A stretch of DNA of 64,000 bases from SLDF01 sp964537925 (GTDB lineage: Bacteria > Bacteroidota > Bacteroidia > Chitinophagales > Saprospiraceae), in assembly GCA_964537925.1 (NCBI GenBank), contig CAZICV010000001.1, positions 1-64,000 on the forward strand. Direction: 5' to 3'. The notes under the pieces were generated by a model. The model was given only the letters and a program-made list of their open reading frames with translations, was not told the origin of the DNA and ran no database searches. Below are positions 53,284-61,540 of the stretch, piece after piece (the stretch's first letter is position 1; the number at the start of each line of letters is the position of its first letter). The position numbers and the translations under genes were made by a program.

Positions 53284-53873
53284 AACAATTCACAAAACTA
53301 CTCGGCGCAGTATACCTGTCCCTGTCGCTCGGCTATACATCAGCGGCTGCAGAAGCCGTGACTGATACCACAGGGGCCGTACCTGCTGTCACCGCTACGG
53401 CTCCGACCGGTGTGGAAATCGATTCGGCAGGGCTGGCAGCCGGTAAGCAACTGTTCACCACACGCTGCAAATCCTGCCACGCGCCTGCCATGCGGCTAAC
53501 CGGCCCGGCACTGGGTGACGTGATCGGCCGCCGTTCACCGGAATGGATATATAAGTTTGTCCGCTCTTCGCAAAGCCTGATAAAAAGCGGAGACGCCGAT
53601 GCGATCACCGTATTCAATGAGTACAACCAGGTACTCATGCCCGATCAGACCGATCTCACGGACCAGGACATCGACGGCATACTGGCCTATACCGAGGCGG
53701 AGGCCAAACTGGCTGCAGCCAACGCCGGCAAGATCAAACGCCCTGCGGAAGTATTCCCGGCCTACAAGCCCCTTTACTTCAACGATGCAGCAGGCTGGAC
53801 GGTGATCGGGCTGATCAATGCGTTCCTTTTGCTCGGACTATACTTTGTAGTCCGCATAAAAGAACGCGTCTGA
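53280..53873 (+). CDS. Membrane-anchored c-type cytochrome
   Basis: 197 residues from the ATG at 53280, overlapping the SCO stop (ATGA). A signal peptide (MKQFTKLLGAVYLSLSLGYT) is followed by an Ala/Thr-rich linker and a class I cytochrome c domain: GKQLFTTRCKSCHAPAMRLT holds the CxxCH haem site, and NQVLMPDQTDLTDQDI the axial Met. A C-terminal helix (WTVIGLINAFLLLGLYFVV) followed by RIKERV anchors it. It most likely delivers electrons to the CuA centre of the ba3 oxidase. The operon ends in a strong terminator 24 bp on. Confidence 0.93.
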   Translation: MKQFTKLLGAVYLSLSLGYTSAAAEAVTDTTGAVPAVTATAPTGVEIDSAGLAAGKQLFTTRCKSCHAPAMRLTGPALGDVIGRRSPEWIYKFVRSSQSLIKSGDADAITVFNEYNQVLMPDQTDLTDQDIDGILAYTEAEAKLAAANAGKIKRPAEVFPAYKPLYFNDAAGWTVIGLINAFLLLGLYFVVRIKERV

Positions 53874-53896
53874 AGAACTAATGCCTCCTCAGTTTT

Positions 53897-53944
53897 ATCC
53901 CGGGACAGGATGTATAACTCAGCTACATCTTGCCCGGGATTTTT
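53897..53944 (+). terminator. Terminator of the oxidase operon
   Basis: ATCCCGGG (53897-53904) pairs with CCCGGGAT (53933-53940), and the stem continues through GATGTA/TACATC around a 9-nt loop, followed by a short T-run (53940-53944). Confidence 0.82.
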
Positions 53945-53960
53945 ATTATACGTACATTTA
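53930..53960 (+). promoter_or_regulatory. Promoter of the Crp/Fnr gene, overlapping the oxidase terminator
   Basis: TTG (53930-53932), a 20-bp spacer and TACATTTA (53953-53960; last base differs from TAnnTTTG). The -33 element lies inside the 3' arm of the oxidase terminator. Transcription would start near 53965, only about 8-14 bp before the GTG starts. Confidence 0.55.
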
Positions 53961-53978
53961 GATAACAATCGGGTGTGC

Positions 53979-54686
53979 GTGGACAACAACAGGAGGATAC
54001 TGGATTGTGCTACATGTGCCAGCAGGAAGGAAAACCTCTTCAAGGCATGCGGCATGGACGAGCTGGAATGCATCAATTCCAGCCGCCGCGAGTGTACCTA
54101 CCCCAGGGGGAGCCGCATTTTCTCCGAAGGAGAAGAGCCTTCACAGCTCTTTTGTATCTCCGAGGGGCTCGTCAAGATCGTCAAGGAAGCGCCCAACCGG
54201 CACCACCATATACTGCGCATTGCCAGGCCGGGAGAGCTCATAGGCTACAGGGCTCTCGTGACCAACGAATGGTACTCCGCGTCCGCCATTGCACTGGAAG
54301 ACTGCCACATCTGTACCATAGAGACCGATACGATCTTTCGCCTGGTACGTGAAAATCCCGAATTCAACCTGGAGTCGCTGCGCTACCTGTCCGCGCTCAT
54401 GGAACAATCCTACGCCCAGCTGACCAGCATCGCGTACAAGCCTGTCCGCGGGCGCGTAGCAGAGGCGCTGATCCTGCTGCAACGATCCTATATGGATACA
54501 CATAACCTGCAGGGCATCATTCATATGAACCGCAGGGACCTGGCCAGCTTCACGGGTACGGTCAAGGAATCGCTGCTACGGGTACTCAGGGAGTTCAGGG
54601 ACGAAGGACTGATCGAAACCGACGGTAGCGACATCACCATCAAGGACCTGCCGGGCCTGGTCAGGATTAGCGCGCTATACGACTGA
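53979..54686 (+). CDS. Crp/Fnr-family transcriptional regulator with N-terminal cysteine cluster
   Basis: 235 residues from the GTG at 53979 (GTG at 53973 adds two); the frame is open further upstream but runs into the terminator. The N-terminus has DCATCASRKENLFKACG and ELECINSSRREC, cysteines spaced as in Bacteroidota Fnr-like regulators that may hold an iron-sulphur cluster. A cyclic-nucleotide-binding-like beta-roll follows (YPRGSRIFSEGEEPSQLFCI, GELIGYRALVTNEWY), then a long dimer helix and a winged HTH (MNRRDLASFTGTVKESLLRV). It lies just after the oxidase operon; a TGAC-N4-GTCA palindrome stands before that operon, so oxygen- or redox-dependent control is likely. Direct evidence is lacking. 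Confidence 0.88.
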   Translation: MDNNRRILDCATCASRKENLFKACGMDELECINSSRRECTYPRGSRIFSEGEEPSQLFCISEGLVKIVKEAPNRHHHILRIARPGELIGYRALVTNEWYSASAIALEDCHICTIETDTIFRLVRENPEFNLESLRYLSALMEQSYAQLTSIAYKPVRGRVAEALILLQRSYMDTHNLQGIIHMNRRDLASFTGTVKESLLRVLREFRDEGLIETDGSDITIKDLPGLVRISALYD

Positions 54687-54702
54687 TCCTCGGCGAAAGG
54701 GC

Positions 54703-55836
54703 CTACTCGGGCGGTAGTCCCACCGGCATCCACCCCTCCATATTCTGCAGGAATATTTCATTGCCGGCTTGATCTGCTACTATACAACTGAATCTTACCC
54801 GGCAAGCCAGGAGATCAAACCCGATATTCGAGGCCTTGGTCATGATCTGTGCTTCGTCGATGATGAAAGAGGCCGGGCTGTTCGATTTGGCCAGCAAACT
54901 CGAATAAAGCGTACCGTCAGGCCCTTTGAGCCTGACCTCTGCCGTACCCAGTCCCAGAGTGTCGTTATACCCGTTACTGTAGTCCACGTCGATATGCGTC
55001 AGTACCAATGAAAAGACACATTCACCGCCATCGCTCTTCAATTCCTTGCTGCTAAAGACTTTTGTTCCGTTCACATCCGTAGCTGTCACTGAATAAAGCC
55101 CGGGCTGAGTGACATCTATGTAAGGAGCGGTTTGACCTGTAGACCACTTATAGATCACTGGTCCTATATTTTCCAGCGTGGAGAATGCACTCAACCTCGC
55201 ATAGCCCGGACGCGGAATATTTGTTTCCGCTACCCAAAACACATAAGCAGGCCAGCTATACGCACCTCCGTATACTACATCATAAGAACCGCTACCCTCC
55301 GCTGTCTCGTATTCAGTCGTGTACCGATAAGCCACTCCTCCCTCAAGTCCAAGTACAAAGCTAGGCACAGTAATAGTCCCCCAATCGCCCGGCGATATGG
55401 TCGTCGTCAATCCTTCAAACCTGTTTTCCTGGGAAAAAGTATTCACAATATTTACGGTACAAGGATATATCTGCTCAAGACCCGCACCGAAGGTCCGGAC
55501 CTGCATTTCCCTCGGAGATAGCCAGTAAGCCGTATCGAACACGCCGTAATGCGGTCCCCTGAGCGAGATCTCCAGGGAATAGTCCGACGGAGAAAACCGG
55601 TGTATCCCGCCTTCCAGCGTGATGATACCGTCCCCGAAATAAGTAGACCCTGTCGAGATAAGGGCGTTCAGGCTGTCGAGGCCTACATAGAAACCCTCTC
55701 CGTCCTTCAACCCACTGACGCCGAAAGGTATACCTTCCTGGTCTGGCAGCGGCAGATCGATCCTGATACAGGATGAAATACCTGCCAGCAGGAGCAACAG
55801 AAAACTATATCTGATCATGTAATGCATGAATACCAT
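54703..55836 (-). CDS. Lipoprotein of ECF-sigma operon 2
   Basis: 377 residues from the ATG at 55836, which overlaps the stop of the preceding gene by one base (TAATG); ATGs at 55827 and 55818 are also possible. Signal MIRYSFLLLLLAGISSC with lipobox ISSC. The mature part is beta-rich (FGVSGLKDGEGFYVGLDSLN), with an Ig/PKD-like segment (YKWSTGQTAPYIDVTQPGLY) and a C-terminal block (RVRFSCIVADQAGNEIFLQN). Segment order and the C-terminal pattern match the 24938-26098 lipoprotein (RMRLNATLRDSSGREHVLED), so the two operons are paralogous in all three genes. Probably an outer-membrane surface or periplasmic lipoprotein; function unknown. Confidence 0.78.
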   Translation of the reverse strand: MVFMHYMIRYSFLLLLLAGISSCIRIDLPLPDQEGIPFGVSGLKDGEGFYVGLDSLNALISTGSTYFGDGIITLEGGIHRFSPSDYSLEISLRGPHYGVFDTAYWLSPREMQVRTFGAGLEQIYPCTVNIVNTFSQENRFEGLTTTISPGDWGTITVPSFVLGLEGGVAYRYTTEYETAEGSGSYDVVYGGAYSWPAYVFWVAETNIPRPGYARLSAFSTLENIGPVIYKWSTGQTAPYIDVTQPGLYSVTATDVNGTKVFSSKELKSDGGECVFSLVLTHIDVDYSNGYNDTLGLGTAEVRLKGPDGTLYSSLLAKSNSPASFIIDEAQIMTKASNIGFDLLACRVRFSCIVADQAGNEIFLQNMEGWMPVGLPPE

Positions 55837-57407
55837 TATTTGAAACGATACTGCAACGAGAGTCCCAGGTGCCACCTGTCCTCTACGAGGAAAGGCGGTG
55901 CTGAGGCCTGGGGAGTCGCAGCGGTGAATCCCGTTCCGTCCGCAGTGAGATTGAGCGGAACCGGGCTATTAGCCAATCCTCCCGGTATCCAGCCCCCTGA
56001 AATGAAGACTGTCCACCTGTTGTTCATCGTATATCCGTAGCGGAGCGTCCATTCCGCCATCCATCTCTTGAATCCCGGCACCTCTATGAAGCCCGACTGA
56101 ATCGTAGACGCTTCATAAGAGAGCTCCGCATCTACAGCAGATATCTCATACCGGTAGTCGACCAGTTTGCCCCTGGTAGCCAGCAGCCCGAGGACACGCA
56201 CCCCGGCCCCCAACTGATGATTGCCTGCATGGGCCGCTACCAGCACAGGTATCTGCAGATAGTACGCTGCCGTTGGGATCAACCTGAATCCCTGCCTGGT
56301 CTTGGTCACACCGTAGATATCCTGTGGACTGTCTACATAGTATCCGAAATTGCCCGCCCTGTACAGCGCTCCGAGACCCGCCTGGACACTGAAGGTGCTG
56401 CCGATCATGCAGGACGCTTCGTAAGCCGCCTGTCCGCCGATGACCAGCCTGCCCTCCTGGGTTGCGGGGTACAAAAGTACCCCGGCCGACGGCCCATGTG
56501 CCCAACTGACGGCAGCGCTCCTGCGAATCCGGCCCTTTGTCTCGTGCGTCTCTACCTCGGGAAGTACCATCGCCACATCATCTGCAAACTCACCGAACGG
56601 AAGTATCAATGGCGTCAGCGGCTCTGCATAGGCAGGCTGTACGCTCCCTGCAAGCGGATCAGCCGCAAGGGCATCGTTGCGCTGTGTACCGGAACGATCC
56701 GGCTCTCCGGCCGTTCCCTCTGGCTCGGATTGCGCCGCACGCTCCGCAGCGGCCAACACATCCTGACCGGCATACACATCATCCGTGGACGGGGCCAGGG
56801 CATCGCTGGAAACGTTTTTCTGCTGAGCAACCACCATGGCTCCGCCTGGTATACCTGTACCCCTACCTGTACGGTTGGTGCCGATAGATTTTCCAGCCCC
56901 TCGCTTCACAGTTGCAGCAGTCTCTCTGCGGCGCTCATAGTCATTATCCTGTGCCGCGCTGCGGTCTGCGGATGCCATCTGCCCGGCTGTTCCCTTACCG
57001 GCGGAATGCGTGGTTTCCCGCTCACCGGAAGTCGGCGCTACCGCTGCCTGCCTGTCGGCTGCGAGGGCGGGATCGTCCGTCACATGCAGTGAAGGTTGTG
57101 GTGACGAGGCGGGCGACTTCGCATCAGCGTCCCGGTCATAGGGAGACTGTACGGCGATCGCAGGAGTAGCCGACTGTTCAGGTCCACTTGGTTTGCCCTT
57201 GCCGGACAGGAGATAACCGGTACCCACCAGTCCGCCTACAAGGAGGACCGACAGGCCGGTGATCCACCACAGCCATCCCCATCTGCGCCGCTTACGGCCA
57301 CTATCCATTTGATCCAGCGCCGATTGCAGGCTGTTCCAGTCTGCCTCGTTGTATTGGATCTCCTGTTTGTTGATCTGATCCTTGTACCAGGAATCAAAAG
57401 GTTCCAT
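55836..57407 (-). CDS. Envelope-spanning protein: cytoplasmic segment, one TM helix, linker and C-terminal barrel (operon 2)
   Basis: 523 residues; the ATG at 57407 overlaps the end of the sigma gene by 14 bp. Residues 1-41 are cytoplasmic with IQYNEADWNSLQSALDQM, matching FNEAHWQDMESLLDKQ in the first operon. Residues ~42-66 form one helix (WLWWITGLSVLLVGGLVGTG), ~67-290 a long Ala/Ser/Pro/Gly/Asp-rich linker, and ~300-523 amphipathic beta strands (GPSAGVLLYPATQEG, QIPVLVAAHAGNHQLGAG, EWTLRYGYTMNNRWTVFISG) ending HLGLSLQYRFK, a barrel-like terminus. The linker could cross the periplasm. A role in passing an outer-membrane signal to the sigma factor is inferred from position and architecture. 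Confidence 0.8.
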   Translation of the reverse strand: MEPFDSWYKDQINKQEIQYNEADWNSLQSALDQMDSGRKRRRWGWLWWITGLSVLLVGGLVGTGYLLSGKGKPSGPEQSATPAIAVQSPYDRDADAKSPASSPQPSLHVTDDPALAADRQAAVAPTSGERETTHSAGKGTAGQMASADRSAAQDNDYERRRETAATVKRGAGKSIGTNRTGRGTGIPGGAMVVAQQKNVSSDALAPSTDDVYAGQDVLAAAERAAQSEPEGTAGEPDRSGTQRNDALAADPLAGSVQPAYAEPLTPLILPFGEFADDVAMVLPEVETHETKGRIRRSAAVSWAHGPSAGVLLYPATQEGRLVIGGQAAYEASCMIGSTFSVQAGLGALYRAGNFGYYVDSPQDIYGVTKTRQGFRLIPTAAYYLQIPVLVAAHAGNHQLGAGVRVLGLLATRGKLVDYRYEISAVDAELSYEASTIQSGFIEVPGFKRWMAEWTLRYGYTMNNRWTVFISGGWIPGGLANSPVPLNLTADGTGFTAATPQASAPPFLVEDRWHLGLSLQYRFK

Positions 57408-57975
57408 CTCTGACTTCCTGTTTATGATGCATTTGCAAATAAATCCATTCTTTCAGCTTCTTTCTGGCAGCGAAAACATGCCATTTGGCCGTGTTTTCAT
57501 GTATACCCAACAACTCTCCTATCTCGCGGTAGTCCATCCCTTCCGATGCGAACAGGTTGAATACCTTGGAAGACATTTCCGGCAACTTGCGCACCAGGGC
57601 CAGCAGTGCCTCCGCATCGATCTGCTGATCCGCCCAGTTGGTGTCTGTCCTCTGATCGTGCATATGCAGTTCCTGTTGCTCTTTCAGGCTGATCGCTTCC
57701 TTGTATTTGCGCGAGCGCCGGAAGCCATCGATCAGCGTATGCACCATCACTTTCTTCATCCAGCTGTAAAACACCCCCTGACCCGTCCATTTGTCGAGGT
57801 TGGTAAGTATTTTCATAAAGCCCTCATTCAGGAATGACGCAGCGTCCTGGTCATCGTGTGTATACTGCCGGCATATTTTCATGAGAAAAGGATAACACAA
57901 CCGGTACAACTCGTTTTGTGCCCTCCTGTCTCCTTTTTTGCAGGCTGTAATGATATGAGGATCAACTATAAGCAT
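57394..57975 (-). CDS. ECF-type RNA polymerase sigma factor (operon 2)
   Basis: 193 residues. Start MLIVDPHIITACKKGDRRAQ is a standard Bacteroidota ECF N-terminus. Region 2: NELYRLCYPFLMKICRQYTH, DQDAASFLNEGFMKILTNLD and VFYSWMKKVMVHTLIDGFRR. Region 4: LPEMSSKVFNLFASEGMDYR and EIGELLGIHENTAKWHVFAA as the helix-turn-helix. The overlap with the next gene implies translational coupling to its presumed partner. Four bases upstream of the ATG is a 30-bp perfect palindrome, so its ribosome-binding region lies within a hairpin. Transcription may depend on read-through from the T9SS gene upstream. Confidence 0.92.
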   Translation of the reverse strand: MLIVDPHIITACKKGDRRAQNELYRLCYPFLMKICRQYTHDDQDAASFLNEGFMKILTNLDKWTGQGVFYSWMKKVMVHTLIDGFRRSRKYKEAISLKEQQELHMHDQRTDTNWADQQIDAEALLALVRKLPEMSSKVFNLFASEGMDYREIGELLGIHENTAKWHVFAARKKLKEWIYLQMHHKQEVRDGTF

Positions 57976-57979
57976 AAAA

Positions 57980-58009
57980 TTGGGCTGTATCCTCGAGGAT
58001 ACAGCCCAA
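57980..58009 (-). terminator. 30-bp perfect palindrome between T9SS gene and sigma gene
   Basis: TTGGGCTGTATCC-TCGA-GGATACAGCCCAA: a 13-bp stem with a 4-nt loop. On the minus strand it begins 5 bp after the stop of the 58015-60624 gene and is followed by TTTT and then the sigma ATG. It acts as terminator of the upstream gene, as an element controlling sigma expression, or as both. Confidence 0.75.
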
Positions 58010-58014
58010 AGCTA

Positions 58015-60624
58015 CTACTGTCTGACAAATTTTCCCTGATAAACGGCCCTGGCCGTCTCAGCCCGCACAAAATATACGCCGGGCTGCAAGTTTTCCGTGT
58101 CCAGTACGACCGATGTATCGACATAGAGATCCGGCACGTCCTGCCTCATGACCAACCTGCCGTCGGCACTATAGACGCTCAGCCTCATGATGCCCGTATC
58201 CGCGTTCTTGAACAGCAGGGTGGCGTGGGAAGTTGCCGGGTTAGGCACGATCTCCACCTGGTGCCACCCTGTGATCACCCAATCGTTGTTGTCTAGTATC
58301 ACCCCGCGACGGTCGATCGTGATCGAGGCAGTAGACTCCGATCCGTCAGCCGCTGTGACAGTTACCGTATATGTTCCCGCTTCGAATGTACTGATCTGTG
58401 ACGTAGTCTCTCCCGTATTCCACAGGTAGCTGACGGCTTTGACCGGGGCGATCACGGCTGTCAGTATGACCTCGTCGGTCCATTCGATCCTGCGCGGTAC
58501 AATCTGCGCACTGAAAATCCCTGCCGCATTGTTTCCGAGAGGTTGACAGGCCACCGCGTAGCAACTACCGTCCAGCAGCGCTGTCACACAGTACATCCGC
58601 TCATCGTATATGCTCACGCGTATGCTTTGCGTCGTGTCTCCTGTAGACCACATGATATCTGATACGACAGCCCCCTCAGGCGCCTGGAACGACAGCAACA
58701 GGCTATCCGACTGCAGGTAGTTTATCTCTATATCGGCCGGGCAGTTACCCCAGGGCTGACTGTGGAAGTATCCGAGTTCCAGCTCACAGGAGGGGTCCTC
58801 GCGGGAAGTCACCGTTACCCCGTACCAGCCAAAGTCCACGAGCTCGATAGTCGGTGTCGTAGCGCCTGTTGTCCACTCAATATCGGCTTCCGTACCATCC
58901 AGTATGACGACCGATAGTTCTGTACGACCTGTAGTGGTCTCATAGTTGTACACCAGGTAGGCTTCGACACAGGGCTCGAATCCGTCGAGATCATCCGTAT
59001 GTATACAAGCAGTCGCCTCGCAGCCCGGTGAAGTCACAGTCACACAATACTCACCGGCTACATCAGTCGAGAAGTAAGGTCCTTCGGTACCGTCGCTCCA
59101 GGTAAAGTCGGCATTACCGACCGTAGTGGAAAAGGCAACCATATGGTATACACCATTCTCCTCGTACCCAAAGATATATGCAGCACACAGCTCCAGGGAA
59201 TCCAGGACAATACATGCCTCCGACTGGCAACCTATGGCATCCGTGATGGTCAGGCAGTAAGTACCGCCGATCGAATCGGGACGAAGGCTCTTTTCCGTAC
59301 TGCCGTCAGACCAGAGATAGCTGATCTCGCCCGTACCGAATGCAAGCGCCTCTATGGTGAGCTGCCACTCCTCGTCATAGTTGAGGAACAGTTCTGCATA
59401 GCAAGTCTTGTCCCATCTCAGCGAATCTGTATGGATACAGGCGGTAGCCGTACATCCGGGCAGTGAGATAGTCACGCAATGCTCTCCCTCCTCGAAAGTC
59501 GTGATATAGGGTTCCTCCGAACCGTCGCTCCAGGAATATGCATATTCACCCTGCACGGCAGGTATCGCATACAACTGGTAGGCCGATCCGTCATAGAACC
59601 CGGATACGTAGACACCACAGAGCTCCACCCCTTCCAGGTCGATACAAGCCTCCGATTCGCATCCGCCCTCATCGGTGATGCTCACGCAGTACTCTCCACC
59701 GGCAGCAGCCGGTTGTATGGACGGGGTTGTGCTGCCGTCGGACCATTGGTAGCTGATCTCACCGGTACCAAAAGCAACTGTCTCAAGAATCAGGGCTCCG
59801 CTCTCATCGAATACAGGATAGGTATAAACGGAACAAAAGTGATTGCCGGACAGGGAGTCCGTATGTATGCATTTCGTCAGCTCACAGTCGCCGCCGCGCA
59901 TAGTAACACAGTATTCGCCTTCTTCCTGTACATAGATGAACATGTCCGTACTACCGTTGTTCCACTCATAGTCGTACAGCATCCCGCCCGGAGATATGGC
60001 ATAGAGATAGTAGCCAAACCCGTCGTAGATACCGAAGAGCTCCATTTCGCAGAAAGAAATCGAATCCAGTTCGATACAAGCCTCCGCGGTACAGCCCGCT
60101 CCGTCCGTAAGCGTCACACAGTATTCGCTCAACGCGGAATCCGGCAGGATGAAATGCCCGGTCTGGCCGTCTGACCACTCCAGCGTGACATCCGGGCTAC
60201 CCAGCCCAAGCGCTGACAGGAATACCTGCCCTACACAGTCTACACCGGCAATGATCTCGACGTGACAGTCCTGCTGCCCCTGCGGGCAGAAAGAAAGGTC
60301 AAAATCCAGTTCCGGGGCGGCGAGATCGACTTCCTGCTCAAAACGGAGCGACCCGTCGTTGCAGTCCGCCACTTCGAGTACGACGGAAGCCTGCCCGATG
60401 CCGGCGGGCAATTCATAATCCAGGCCAAACCCGCCCTGGTCATCTGTGATGGCCCATGTCAGGTCACTGTTGGTCTGATCCCAGTAGAAAGTCACCAGGA
60501 CAGGATACCATTGCAGGGGCCGGCCGGTCGAGTCCGAGAGCTGTGCCTGTACGCTCACATTGACTCCCTGGCCCAGCAGGGTCATACCCTGCAACAGCAT
60601 GAGGAAGAGGAGAAAAGTTCTCAT
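58015..60624 (-). CDS. Cys-rich repeat T9SS type A exported protein
   Basis: 869 residues. Signal peptide MRTFLLFLMLLQGMTLLGQ. The first ~120 residues form a carboxypeptidase-regulatory-like beta domain (DSTGRPLQWYPVLVTFYW). Then follow repeated Ig-like units of two alternating forms: ISYQWSDGSTTPSIQ with EYCVSITDEGGCESEACIDL, and YSWSDGSEEPYITTFEEGEH with CVTISLPGCTATACIHTDSL. Each unit carries paired cysteines that probably form disulphides. The C-terminus is a T9SS type A sorting domain (VEIVPNPATSHATLLFKNAD, LQPGVYFVRAETARAVYQGK). It lies upstream of sigma operon 2 on the same strand, separated only by a hairpin, so it may be a surface partner of that system; this is inference. Confidence 0.87.
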   Translation of the reverse strand: MRTFLLFLMLLQGMTLLGQGVNVSVQAQLSDSTGRPLQWYPVLVTFYWDQTNSDLTWAITDDQGGFGLDYELPAGIGQASVVLEVADCNDGSLRFEQEVDLAAPELDFDLSFCPQGQQDCHVEIIAGVDCVGQVFLSALGLGSPDVTLEWSDGQTGHFILPDSALSEYCVTLTDGAGCTAEACIELDSISFCEMELFGIYDGFGYYLYAISPGGMLYDYEWNNGSTDMFIYVQEEGEYCVTMRGGDCELTKCIHTDSLSGNHFCSVYTYPVFDESGALILETVAFGTGEISYQWSDGSTTPSIQPAAAGGEYCVSITDEGGCESEACIDLEGVELCGVYVSGFYDGSAYQLYAIPAVQGEYAYSWSDGSEEPYITTFEEGEHCVTISLPGCTATACIHTDSLRWDKTCYAELFLNYDEEWQLTIEALAFGTGEISYLWSDGSTEKSLRPDSIGGTYCLTITDAIGCQSEACIVLDSLELCAAYIFGYEENGVYHMVAFSTTVGNADFTWSDGTEGPYFSTDVAGEYCVTVTSPGCEATACIHTDDLDGFEPCVEAYLVYNYETTTGRTELSVVILDGTEADIEWTTGATTPTIELVDFGWYGVTVTSREDPSCELELGYFHSQPWGNCPADIEINYLQSDSLLLSFQAPEGAVVSDIMWSTGDTTQSIRVSIYDERMYCVTALLDGSCYAVACQPLGNNAAGIFSAQIVPRRIEWTDEVILTAVIAPVKAVSYLWNTGETTSQISTFEAGTYTVTVTAADGSESTASITIDRRGVILDNNDWVITGWHQVEIVPNPATSHATLLFKNADTGIMRLSVYSADGRLVMRQDVPDLYVDTSVVLDTENLQPGVYFVRAETARAVYQGKFVRQ
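58990..59875 (-). repeat. Two clean copies of a ~432-bp (about 144-residue) coding repeat
   Basis: Units end with ACIHTDSL-type phrases at about 59865, 59435 and 58995. Each unit has one WSDGSTxxS part and one WSDGxEEPY part. Further, more diverged copies extend on both sides within the same gene. Confidence 0.65.
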
Positions 60625-60663
60625 TTTTTTTAGTACCTTTAATCTGTTAATAAGTTGTTGTTG

Positions 60664-60729
60664 TCACCTTCAAGCACGAGCTAAACCGGTTGGTGCGTTT
60701 GTCTTGAAGGTGATTTTTTTTGTTTTTTT
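60664..60729 (+). terminator. Long hairpin with T-tail between the repeat-protein gene and paaY
   Basis: TCACCTTCAAG (60664-60674) pairs perfectly with CTTGAAGGTGA (60703-60713); the 28-nt loop contains GCAC/GTGC and AACCGGTT. Eight T, a G and seven T follow (60714-60729). It faces the plus strand between divergent genes, 115 bp before paaY, so it is either the end of an unseen small RNA or an attenuator. On the minus strand it would be a 5'-leader stem of the repeat-protein gene. Confidence 0.55.
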
Positions 60730-60843
60730 CAGCGCTCAGGCAGCGACCGGCATGTAAGACACGTTCTGCCGGGCTTAATTGTCGGCGCTGACCCAGTATT
60801 TACGGCAGTCGATGCCATCCAAGCGCTGCAGAGTCTTCAAGTC

Positions 60844-61446
60844 ATGATCTACTCTTTCAAAGGATTTGTCCCTGTCATAGATGAGACAGCTTTCGTGCAC
60901 CCGCAGGCCACCGTCACGGGCAATGTAGTGATCGGCCGCGATGTCTATATCGGTCCGGGGGCTGCGCTGCGCGGCGACTGGGGCGGCATTGTGATCGCCG
61001 ACGGCTGCAATGTCCAGGAAAACTGTACGATCCACATGTTTCCCGGCGTGACCGTGGTCCTGGAAGAGGGCGCACATATCGGTCACGGCGCTGTGATCCA
61101 CGGCGCACGCATAGGCCGCAATGCACTGATCGGCATGAACAGCGTGATCATGGACGAAGTGGAGATCGGCGAGGAGTGTATTGTGGGTGCGCTCACCTTT
61201 ATCAAAGCAGGTGAAAAGATCCCCCGCCGCAGCCTTGTAGCAGGCAACCCCGGCAAGATCGTCAAGGAAGTGAGCGACGACATGATCGCCTGGAAGACGG
61301 CCGGGACCATGCTGTACCGCAGCCTTCCGGCAGAGATGCATGCGGACTGGGCCCCCTGCGAGCCGCTGAGAGAGATGCCTGCTGACCGTCCACCCCAGGA
61401 AAAGCTGTATGCCACCTGGGAGCAATTGAAAAAGAATGCCGGCTGA
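60844..61446 (+). CDS. paaY: PaaY, gamma-carbonic-anhydrase-like hexapeptide-repeat protein
   Basis: 200 residues. Left-handed beta-helix of hexapeptide repeats: FVHPQATVTGNVVIGRDVYI, ALRGDWGGIVIADGCNVQEN, IHMFPGVTVVLEEGAHIGHG and AVIHGARIGRNALIGMNSVI. His residues in the IHMFPG, HIGHG and VIHGA phrases form the metal site of gamma-carbonic anhydrase relatives. The C-terminal helix (DMIAWKTAGTMLYRSLPAEM, CEPLREMPADRP) follows E. coli PaaY, which has a similar length. PaaY acts with PaaI as a thioesterase that relieves inhibitory CoA esters in phenylacetate breakdown. paaZ follows 94 bp on. Confidence 0.93.
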   Translation: MIYSFKGFVPVIDETAFVHPQATVTGNVVIGRDVYIGPGAALRGDWGGIVIADGCNVQENCTIHMFPGVTVVLEEGAHIGHGAVIHGARIGRNALIGMNSVIMDEVEIGEECIVGALTFIKAGEKIPRRSLVAGNPGKIVKEVSDDMIAWKTAGTMLYRSLPAEMHADWAPCEPLREMPADRPPQEKLYATWEQLKKNAG

Positions 61447-61540
61447 ACGGTCGCCTCATCTTGTTTTTTGAAGCCGGAGATAGCGACCTTCGGCAGGCCG
61501 CATTATTTTAGCGGCCCCTGTTGACCCAAACACACACAAA

